Assembly (NCBI GenBank): GCA_910586605.1
Contig: CAJUJR010000018.1
Span: 1 to 40,523 of the forward strand
DNA: 40,523 nt
Reading direction: 5' to 3'
Source of the DNA: an uncultured Lachnospiraceae bacterium
GTDB lineage: Bacteria; Bacillota; Clostridia; Lachnospirales; Lachnospiraceae
Under the pieces are notes generated by a model that saw nothing but the letters and a program-made list of their open reading frames with translations, was not told the DNA's origin and ran no database searches. How positions within the stretch are numbered: the stretch's first letter is position 1; each line of letters starts with the position of its first letter. A program made the translations under genes and the position numbers. Shown in pieces: positions 6,804 through 13,503 of this stretch.

Positions 6804-7469
6804 ATGTCAGTTATTTTAAAAGCTGCCTCGTTAAAAAAATATTATGGGAAAGAGCCTAATATAACAAAAGCGCTTGATGATGTCAGCATAGAAATTGCAC
6901 AGGGGGAATTTGTTTCTATTATAGGGACAAGCGGCTCTGGGAAGTCGACGCTTCTTAATATGTTAGGAGGACTTGATAACCCGACGTCAGGAAGCGTAGT
7001 AATCCGTGGAAAAGAGATTGGAAAAATGAATGATGAACAGCTTTCGGTATTCAGGCGGCGGAATATCGGGTTTATTTTTCAGGATTATAATTTAGTGCCT
7101 ATTTTAAACGTATACCAAAATATTGTCTTGCCAATCGAGTTAGATGGAAATAAGATAGATAAAGGCTATATAGATGAAATTGTTCATTTGCTCCATTTAG
7201 AGGAAAAATTGTCAAATTTACCAAATAGCCTGTCTGGCGGGCAGCAGCAAAGAGTGGCAATCGCAAGAGCCCTGGCGGGTAAGCCGGCTATTATTTTGGC
7301 AGATGAGCCAACAGGGAATTTGGATACTAAAACGAGCCAAGATGTACTTGAGCTGTTAAAGGTATCTTGCCAGCAATTTCACCAGACACTTGTGATGATT
7401 ACGCATAATCCAGAAATAGCAATTATGGCCGACCGCATGGTACGGATTGAAGATGGGCACATCGTATAA
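6804..7469 (+). CDS. ABC transporter ATPase, MacB/LolD/BceA-like
   Basis: Cytoplasmic ATPase for the FtsX-type permease encoded directly downstream. The motifs are complete: Walker A GTSGSGKST near residues 47-55, Q-loop FIFQDYNLVP, signature SLSGGQQQRVAIARAL, Walker B IILADEPTGNLD and the H-loop MITHNPE. Its length of 221 residues is typical of this subfamily (MacB, LolD, FtsE, BceA). GGAGGGGG precedes the ATG. The family works by mechanotransmission, moving lipoproteins, peptides or toxins at the outer face of the membrane, or providing antimicrobial peptide resistance. With no neighbouring sensor kinase, the substrate cannot be decided. The gene ends 17 nt before the permease start, so the two form one operon. 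Confidence 0.9.
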   Translation: MSVILKAASLKKYYGKEPNITKALDDVSIEIAQGEFVSIIGTSGSGKSTLLNMLGGLDNPTSGSVVIRGKEIGKMNDEQLSVFRRRNIGFIFQDYNLVPILNVYQNIVLPIELDGNKIDKGYIDEIVHLLHLEEKLSNLPNSLSGGQQQRVAIARALAGKPAIILADEPTGNLDTKTSQDVLELLKVSCQQFHQTLVMITHNPEIAIMADRMVRIEDGHIV

Positions 7470-7486
7470 GGTTGGGAGGGGAAACT

Positions 7487-10042
7487 ATGTTACGGAATAA
7501 CAATAAGCGTTTTATAAGGCTTCTTTCCAAAGAATATATGAAAGCAAATAAGTTAAGGAATGTAATTGCAATTGCTGCTATTATATTAACTACTGCAATG
7601 TTTGCTTCCGTAGTGACAGTTTATCAGGGGGCGGCGGTTTCCATCCATGAGCAAATGTTATATCAAAGTGGAAGCCGCTTTATGGTATCTATACAGAATA
7701 TACAAAAAGAGAAAAGTAAGTGCATAAAAAATAATCCACTGTTTTCAGAGGTTTATGAAAAGATTTACCTTGGGGAGGTAAACAGTGGGGATACAATATT
7801 GCCAGTCCTTTTCTATTATGCAGAACAAGGGTATCTTGATGGGAGTTATATAGATTATATTGCAGGCGGTTATCCGTTTGGGGGAAATGAGGTTCTTGTC
7901 CCTGAAACATATTTAAAGCAAAATAACATATCTGCATCTGTTGGGGATACTATCCTGCTTAATTACTCTGTAAATGGTGAAATGCGGAAGAAGGATATGC
8001 AAGTTTCAGGCATATATAAAGGGCATCCCAATGAAGCGGCATTGGGCATATATATTTCAAAGGATTTTTATAATAGGGAAATGGATGGGATACGGCCTGC
8101 CAAAGATAATGAGGTAAAAGCTGGCAGTGTTAGTTTATATGGGGATTTTCAGGATACAGGGGATTTGGAGGGGAAACAAAAACAGGCCCTAAGCTGCGCA
8201 GGATTTGACGCAGGGGCTTCTTATGGGGAAGCAGGGTATATTAATTCCACAATAAATATTGCATATCAGATGGATACAAAGCCTGCAAAACAAGAAACCA
8301 GGATGTTTGCTGTGATTGTTATCCTAATTTTATTTGCAGGATTTTTAATTATTTTCAATGTGTTTAAGATTTCTGTTATGAAAGATGTCCAGATCTATGG
8401 GCAGCTAAAAACAATAGGGGCTTGCCCGGGGCAATTAAGGAAATTAGTAGAGTACCAGGCATTAAGGATGGCATGGATTGGTATTCCAACGGGCACTTTT
8501 TTGGGATGGGGCTTAGGCAATATATTTTTGCCCTTTATTATGTCTGTTACGACTTTCCGGGATAGCTTCTTGATTTTGCCAGATTTCAGGATTATATTGG
8601 CAACAGCTATATTTTCTTTTGCTACTGTCTGGGTTAGCTGTAAAATTCCTGCATGTATTGTTTCCAGGCTATCGCCGATGCAATCGTTAAAATATCAGGG
8701 CAGGGAGAGGAGCTGCAGCAAAACGTCCAAACGGGGGAAAGAATCAAAAGCAAGGATTTTGCGCATGGCGGTTACGAACCTTGCAGAGAATAAAGGAAGG
8801 ACAGTCCTTGTAATAATTTCCATTGGATTAAGCATAGTTTTGTTTAACAGTGTATTGAATTTTACGGCTACGTTTAATAAAGAAACTTATCTGCAAGGGC
8901 AGTCAAGCGCCGAATTTAATGTTTTTAACCCTACATTTGTTGCCGGGACAAGGCTTTTCTTTGATGATACTGATACGCTGCCAGATGGGTTTTCAAAAGA
9001 TATAAGCTGTATTGATGGAGTGAAAAATGGGGGATTTGTATATTTTCATGGAAGGCCTGCGGATGTTCCAGAAAGCAAAGAGCTTAGGAAGGACTATTGT
9101 GGTGTTGTAACTGCAAAAATCCTGGAATTAAATGGCCAGCCTTATATGAATGACATAGTACAGGAAGCCGGGCAGGCGTTATATGGATTTGATGAAAATG
9201 TGTTAGGGCGCGTAACAGTAATTGAAGGGGCTGTTGATTATGAAAAATTAAGAACTGGTAAATTTGTGGTAGAAGCAATTATTTCTGATGATAACGGGGC
9301 TGATTTTAGCGAATCTATGCTCTCTGCCCATGTGGGGGATAAAATTTCTGCTGAAATCGAAGGGAAACCGCTTGATTATGAAGTATTGGCGTGTGTTGCA
9401 GTCAACAGCAAGCTTATAGCGCCTGCACAGCCTGGCGAGGCATCCTTTATGGTTCTTGCGTCAGAGGAATTTCTTAGGTTATTTCCAAATAAGCAGCCTG
9501 TACGGTTTATATGTGATTCGCAGGCAGGCATGTATAACCAGGTGCAGTCTTATTTAGATAGGCAGATTTTACAAGGCTTAAAAGCCAGCTATGAATCCAG
9601 CCGTTCCATTGGCACGGAATTTGAGGTCTTTACAAATGTGTACAGAATGGTTGGGAATATCTTTGCAGTAATATTTGGCGTCTTGGGGCTGCTAAATTTA
9701 TTGAATACTATCATAGCAGGCGTTATTGCAAGGCAAAGAGAATTTGCTGTGATGCAGGGCATTGGCATGACGAAAAAACAGCTGAGGAAGCTGGTCGTTT
9801 ATGAGGGGACAGGTTTTACCATTTTGTCTGCTATAACAGGCATATTTGTAAGCATGGTAATATCTTTGACTGTAATAAAAGATTTAACGGATGGCTTCTG
9901 GTTTTGTACCTATCGGTTTACCGTTTTGCCTGCAGTATGCATTTCTGCACCGTATATTATATTTGCCGCCATGATATCGGTGTTTGTCAACCGGATTTGG
10001 AACCATGGCACAATTGTAGAAAAATTAAGGAGGACGAGGTAA
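7487..10042 (+). CDS. FtsX-family ABC permease, two FtsX domains
   Basis: Large permease of about 851 residues that partners the ATPase just upstream. It begins with a membrane helix around residues 27-46, followed by an extracytoplasmic domain of roughly 230 residues. A block of three helices follows (starting near residues 278, 340 and 368), then a linker with a further helix (VLVIISIGLSIVLFN), a second extracytoplasmic domain of about 260 residues, and three C-terminal helices. MQGIGMTKKQLRKLVVYEG is the characteristic cytoplasmic loop of FtsX domains; a matching loop, QLKTIGACPGQLRKLVEYQ, occurs in the first domain. I chose ATG 7487 because GGGAGGGG lies just upstream; a TTG at 7472 in the same frame is less likely. 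Two FtsX domains with large external domains fit MacB/LolCE-like or antimicrobial-peptide transporters of Firmicutes. Confidence 0.88.
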   Translation: MLRNNNKRFIRLLSKEYMKANKLRNVIAIAAIILTTAMFASVVTVYQGAAVSIHEQMLYQSGSRFMVSIQNIQKEKSKCIKNNPLFSEVYEKIYLGEVNSGDTILPVLFYYAEQGYLDGSYIDYIAGGYPFGGNEVLVPETYLKQNNISASVGDTILLNYSVNGEMRKKDMQVSGIYKGHPNEAALGIYISKDFYNREMDGIRPAKDNEVKAGSVSLYGDFQDTGDLEGKQKQALSCAGFDAGASYGEAGYINSTINIAYQMDTKPAKQETRMFAVIVILILFAGFLIIFNVFKISVMKDVQIYGQLKTIGACPGQLRKLVEYQALRMAWIGIPTGTFLGWGLGNIFLPFIMSVTTFRDSFLILPDFRIILATAIFSFATVWVSCKIPACIVSRLSPMQSLKYQGRERSCSKTSKRGKESKARILRMAVTNLAENKGRTVLVIISIGLSIVLFNSVLNFTATFNKETYLQGQSSAEFNVFNPTFVAGTRLFFDDTDTLPDGFSKDISCIDGVKNGGFVYFHGRPADVPESKELRKDYCGVVTAKILELNGQPYMNDIVQEAGQALYGFDENVLGRVTVIEGAVDYEKLRTGKFVVEAIISDDNGADFSESMLSAHVGDKISAEIEGKPLDYEVLACVAVNSKLIAPAQPGEASFMVLASEEFLRLFPNKQPVRFICDSQAGMYNQVQSYLDRQILQGLKASYESSRSIGTEFEVFTNVYRMVGNIFAVIFGVLGLLNLLNTIIAGVIARQREFAVMQGIGMTKKQLRKLVVYEGTGFTILSAITGIFVSMVISLTVIKDLTDGFWFCTYRFTVLPAVCISAPYIIFAAMISVFVNRIWNHGTIVEKLRRTR

Positions 10043-10145
10043 GGTATCTTCTTTATCCTGCTACAAAGTGATTGGAAAGAGTAAAGATTTTCTGCATATA
10101 ATATTCTGAATAATTAGTTTTTGAGCAGTTAAGAAGGAGTATGAT

Positions 10146-10913
10146 ATGGCGACAGTTATGATTGATGCGGGACACGGCGGATATGACAATGGGGCGTCCT
10201 TTGAAGGGAGGACAGAGAAAAACGATACATTAAACCTTGCATTGGCAGTGGGGAATATTTTAGAAAATAATGGGGTGGATGTGTTATATACCCGCACTAC
10301 AGATGTTTACCAAAGCCCGAGTGAGAAGGCCGATATAGCAAACAGGAGCGATGCGGCATATTTTATATCAATCCACCGCAATTCAAGCACAGAACCAGAG
10401 ACATATTCCGGCATACAGACATTGGTATATGCGGATGCCGGGATTCCGGCGCTTTTGGCAGATAATATAAACCAGGAGTTAGAGAAGGTTGGTTTTACAA
10501 ACCTGGGCACGGAAGTCCGGCCAAACCTTGCAGTGCTCCGCAGGACAAATATGCCGGCAGCGCTTCTGGAGGTTGGGTTTATCAATACAGAGCAGGATAA
10601 CCGGATATTTGATTTAAAATTCCCAGAGGTGGCGCAGGCAATTGCGGATGGGATTTTAGAGACAATCCAGGGGGCGAATCTGGAGAGCAGCGAAGTAGAC
10701 AGATATAGTATTGAGCTTGGCACATTTATGCATCATAACAATGCAGACGGACTTGCTAAGAATGTGCAGGAGGACGGCTACAATTGCTATATCGAGCCAG
10801 TCAGCAAGTGTTTCCGTGTTTGCGCTGGCACATTTTCTGACCTTGGGGAGGCAAAAGAGGTACAGAAGGAGTTGTTCGACAAAGGGTATGAAGCAAGGAT
10901 TATTGAACGTTAA
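10146..10913 (+). CDS. N-acetylmuramoyl-L-alanine amidase (Amidase_3) with SPOR domain
   Basis: Zinc amidase that cleaves the bond between N-acetylmuramic acid and the peptide stem of peptidoglycan. The catalytic set is present: zinc ligands His10 (DAGHGG), Glu24 (TEKND) and His77 (SIHRNSS), and catalytic Glu142 (ALLEVGF). Residues from about 187 to the end form a SPOR-like peptidoglycan-binding domain (YSIELGTFMHHNNADGLAK, later RVCAGTFSDLGEAKEV). No signal peptide or membrane helix exists: the protein begins directly with MATVMIDAGHGG. This is the layout of phage endolysins and of a group of clostridial CwlC-like mother-cell autolysins, which act after lysis or inside a compartment. No phage genes flank it. 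AAGAAGGAG lies 9-10 nt before the ATG. It appears monocistronic, with its own terminator. Confidence 0.92.
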   Translation: MATVMIDAGHGGYDNGASFEGRTEKNDTLNLALAVGNILENNGVDVLYTRTTDVYQSPSEKADIANRSDAAYFISIHRNSSTEPETYSGIQTLVYADAGIPALLADNINQELEKVGFTNLGTEVRPNLAVLRRTNMPAALLEVGFINTEQDNRIFDLKFPEVAQAIADGILETIQGANLESSEVDRYSIELGTFMHHNNADGLAKNVQEDGYNCYIEPVSKCFRVCAGTFSDLGEAKEVQKELFDKGYEARIIER

Positions 10914-10940
10914 AGTTATGGGAGAAGCAGCTTAATCATT

Positions 10941-10973
10941 GCCAGGAGGAAAAATTTTTTCCTGGCGTTTTTC
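10941..10973 (+). terminator. Terminator after the amidase gene
   Basis: GCCAGG (10941-10946) pairs with CCTGGC (10961-10966), and the A and T tracts inside extend the stem; GTTTTTC follows. It separates the amidase gene from the rimP operon promoter. Confidence 0.7.
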
Positions 10974-11126
10974 AGGATAAGGAGGATAAATCAAGAAAAA
11001 GCGGCAGATTACCAGATATAATGAGGGTAATAGAGGAAACAAGGCATAATTATTAGAAAAAAGATTGCATATTTTGGTTATTTTTGACAAAATAGCAAAA
11101 AAAGTGCAAAAAGACCTTGAAAATGC

Positions 11127-11155
11127 TTGCATTTTTAAAAGAGTAGTGTTAGTAT
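11127..11155 (+). promoter_or_regulatory. Sigma-A promoter of the rimP-nusA-infB operon
   Basis: TTGCAT (11127-11132) and TAGTAT (11150-11155) have 17-bp spacing, about 100 bp upstream of rimP. A second TTGACA at about 11084 has no good -10 partner. Together with the terminator at 10941 this accounts for most of the 340-bp gap between the amidase and rimP genes. Confidence 0.6.
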
Positions 11156-11175
11156 TATTACGAAATTAGTTATTT

Positions 11176-11213
11176 AAAGTAAGAGTGGGCTGCCAAGTCC
11201 ACTCTTTACTTTT
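11176..11213 (+). promoter_or_regulatory. Leader hairpin of the rimP operon
   Basis: AAAGTAAGAGTGG (from 11176) pairs with CCACTCTTTACTTT (11199 onward to 11213) around a loop containing TGCCAA, with one bulged base. It lies about 20 nt downstream of the predicted transcription start and 40 nt before rimP. The tail is only moderately T-rich, so it could be an attenuator or an RNA-stabilising stem. Confidence 0.55.
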
Positions 11214-11253
11214 GGGTTACTTATAGTTCTGAAAAGGAAAAGAGGTATTGGGT

Positions 11254-11751
11254 TTGTCAAAGAGAGAAGAATATGAGGCACGTTCAGAAGAGTTGCTGGC
11301 GCCGCTTATGCAGGAGAACCACTTTGAACTGGTGGATGTGGAATATGTAAAGGAGGCGGGCAACTGGTATCTGCGCGCTTATGTGGATAAAGAGGGAGGT
11401 ATTACATTAGATGACTGTGAATTAGTCAATAGGGCGTGGAGCGATATTATGGACCGGGAAGATTTTATCCCGGATGCATATATCCTGGAAGTAAGTTCGC
11501 CAGGGCTTGGGAGGCAGTTAAAAAAGGAAAAGGATTTTGAGCGGAGCATCGGGGAGGATGTTGACGTCCATTTTTACCAGGGGCGTAAAATCCCAGCAGG
11601 GAAAAATGGAAAAGAGGTTTCTGTAAAGGAAATTACAGGTACGTTAAAAGCTTATACAAAAGATACGGTTACATTGGATACAGAGTTTACGAAGGATTAT
11701 GAAATACCTCGTTCTGACATTTCTTCAGTAAAACTGACAATAGATTTTTGA
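11254..11751 (+). CDS. rimP: Ribosome maturation factor RimP
   Basis: RimP assists maturation of the 30S ribosomal subunit. The protein has the two-domain layout of the family: an N-terminal alpha/beta part with ELVDVEYVKEAGNWYLRAYV and DKEGGITLDDCE, the conserved EVSSPGLGRQLKKEKDFERS, and a C-terminal SH3-like barrel (ITGTLKAYTKDTVTLD). The start is a TTG. I prefer TTG 11254, 9 nt after AAGAGG, over TTG 11248, which is too close to that site. It is the first gene of the classic Firmicutes operon rimP-nusA-ylxR-ylxQ-infB-rbfA, and nusA follows within 25 nt. The weak start codon may hold expression low. Confidence 0.93.
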   Translation: MSKREEYEARSEELLAPLMQENHFELVDVEYVKEAGNWYLRAYVDKEGGITLDDCELVNRAWSDIMDREDFIPDAYILEVSSPGLGRQLKKEKDFERSIGEDVDVHFYQGRKIPAGKNGKEVSVKEITGTLKAYTKDTVTLDTEFTKDYEIPRSDISSVKLTIDF

Positions 11752-11774
11752 AAGGTATAGGAGGAGAAAGAAAG

Positions 11775-12833
11775 ATGGCTGCTAGGAAGAAGGCAACGGT
11801 AAATGACCGCACAGAACTGATTGAAGCGTTGGATGCGATTGAAAAGGAAAAACAGATTAGTAAAGACATAATTTTAGAGGCGGTTGAAAATTCGCTTCTT
11901 GCTGCATGCAAAAACCAGTATGGGAAATCGGAGAATGTCCGGGTGAATATTGACCGTGAGACAGGGGCAGTTGGAGTGTATGCGGAACTGGAAGTCGTTG
12001 AGGACGATATGGTTGAGGATGATGTAACCCAGATTGGGGTGACAGAAGCAAACTTGAAATTTAAAGAGGTTTCTGTGGGCGAAACTGTCAGGATAGAGGT
12101 AACGCCGAAAAATTTTGGGCGTATTGCGGCGCAGAAGGCAAAACAGGTAGTAGTCCAGAAGATCAGGGAAGAAGAGCGTAAAGTGCTCTATATACAATTC
12201 TTAGAAAAGGAACGGGAAGTGATAACTGGCGTGGTGCAGCGTTACAGTGGCCGTAATGTATGTATCCATTTGGGGAAGGTAGATGCAATCCTGATGGAGA
12301 GTGAACAGGTGCCAGGAGAGCATTTTAAGCCGACAGAACATATTAAACTATACGTTGTAGAAGTGAAGGATACGCCGAAAGGGCCGCGCATTACAGTATC
12401 GCGCTCCCATCCTGAATTTGTCAAGAGGCTTTTTGAAGAGGAAGTGACAGAAATACAGGATGGAACAGTTGAAATAAAGAGCATTGCCAGGGAAGCAGGT
12501 TCCCGTACGAAAATTGCCGTCGTAACACAGGATCCGAATGTGGATGCTGTCGGGGCATGCGTCGGCATGAATGGAAGCCGCGTCAATGCGATTGTGGAAG
12601 AACTGCGTGGGGAGAAAATTGATATTATAAACTGGAGCGATTTGCCTGATGTTTTAATTGAACATGCGTTAAGCCCTGCAAAGGTAACGTCAGTAGAAGC
12701 AAATGAGGAAGAAAAGACGGCAAGGGTAATTGTTCCGGAAAACCAACTGTCTTTAGCAATCGGCAAAGAAGGGCAGAATGCACGTCTTGCGGCAAAGCTG
12801 ACAGGATTTAAGATAGATATTAAATGTGAGTAG
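11775..12833 (+). CDS. nusA: Transcription termination/antitermination factor NusA
   Basis: NusA binds RNA polymerase and modulates pausing, termination and antitermination. Domains seen are an N-terminal RNA polymerase-binding region (to about residue 125), an S1 domain (VITGVVQRYSGRNVCIHLGK), KH1 with VGACVGMNGSRVNAIVEEL, and KH2 with LAIGKEGQNARLAAKLTG at the end. The 352-residue protein lacks the acidic C-terminal repeats of the E. coli protein, as usual in Firmicutes. The start at ATG 11775 follows AGGAGGAGAAAG; an in-frame TTG at 11748 would give a spurious 9-residue extension. It is the second gene of the operon. Confidence 0.96.
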   Translation: MAARKKATVNDRTELIEALDAIEKEKQISKDIILEAVENSLLAACKNQYGKSENVRVNIDRETGAVGVYAELEVVEDDMVEDDVTQIGVTEANLKFKEVSVGETVRIEVTPKNFGRIAAQKAKQVVVQKIREEERKVLYIQFLEKEREVITGVVQRYSGRNVCIHLGKVDAILMESEQVPGEHFKPTEHIKLYVVEVKDTPKGPRITVSRSHPEFVKRLFEEEVTEIQDGTVEIKSIAREAGSRTKIAVVTQDPNVDAVGACVGMNGSRVNAIVEELRGEKIDIINWSDLPDVLIEHALSPAKVTSVEANEEEKTARVIVPENQLSLAIGKEGQNARLAAKLTGFKIDIKCE

Positions 12834-12904
12834 TTTCCATGTCTTTGGTTAGGAAATTACCCGCAACAGAAGAGGAAGGATTGTTGTGAAACGGAGGTGG
12901 TGTT

Positions 12905-13198
12905 ATGGGAGGAAAAAAAGTGGTGCATGTTAAAAAGGTTCCGCTGCGCCAGTGTACAGGATGTAATGAGCGCAGGGAAAAAAAGGAGCTAATCCGCATC
13001 ATCCGTACTCCAGAGGAGGAAATTGTTGTAGATTTTACAGGCAAGAAAAATGGCAGAGGTGCATATATATGTAATTCGGTGGAATGCCTGCGGCTTGCCA
13101 GGAAAAAGAAATCTCTGGAGCGTTCCCTAAATACTGCTATACCGGAACAGGTTTATCAGGAGCTGGAAAAGGAGATGTATACGGATGAAAAGAGATAG
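12905..13198 (+). CDS. ylxR: YlxR/RnpM family RNA-binding protein
   Basis: Small basic protein of the DUF448 (YlxR) family, almost always encoded between nusA and infB in Firmicutes; members have been described as RNA-binding modulators of RNase P. The family fingerprint is clear: PLRQCTGCNERREKKELIRI near residues 13-32, and a GRGAYIC element near residue 50. The C-terminal part is Lys/Arg-rich (RLARKKKSLERSL). ACGGAGGTGG sits before ATG 12905. The 3' end overlaps the next gene by 14 nt, suggesting coupled translation. Confidence 0.92.
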   Translation: MGGKKVVHVKKVPLRQCTGCNERREKKELIRIIRTPEEEIVVDFTGKKNGRGAYICNSVECLRLARKKKSLERSLNTAIPEQVYQELEKEMYTDEKR

Positions 13199-13487
13199 TA
13201 CCCTGAGCACAATCGGCCTTGCTATGAGGGCTGGGAAGGTTGTCAGCGGGGAGTTTATGACAGAAGGCGCAGTAAAGTCACAGAAAGCATGCTTGGTGAT
13301 AATTGCGCGGGATGTCTCGGATAATACAAGAAAGAAGTTCCGAAATATGTGTGAATTTTATAAAGTACCACTTTGTGAATACTCAACAAAAGATGAATTA
13401 GGGCATTCACTTGGTAAGGAATTTCGGGCATCTTTAGCAGTGACTGATAAAGGCTTTGCACAGACAATTTTGAAGAAAATGGACTAG
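13185..13487 (+). CDS. ylxQ: YlxQ, L7Ae-family ribosomal/RNA-binding protein
   Basis: A 100-residue protein of the L7Ae/L30e family that binds kink-turn RNA; the cellular role of YlxQ is not firmly known. The pattern IGLAMRAGKVVSGEFMTEGA followed by ACLVIIARDVSDNTRKKF is typical. It overlaps ylxR by 14 nt and ends 16 nt before infB, so it lies firmly in the operon. The start ATG 13185 has only a distant GGAG site, which agrees with coupling to ylxR translation. Confidence 0.9.
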   Translation: MKRDSTLSTIGLAMRAGKVVSGEFMTEGAVKSQKACLVIIARDVSDNTRKKFRNMCEFYKVPLCEYSTKDELGHSLGKEFRASLAVTDKGFAQTILKKMD

Positions 13488-13503
13488 GAGGTCATAGGAA
13501 CAT

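Noticed and set aside
12848..12861. 14-base word GTTAGGAAATTACC repeated at 29875-29888
   Set aside because: Several 14-mer matches are expected by chance in 40 kb; no longer similarity surrounds the two copies.
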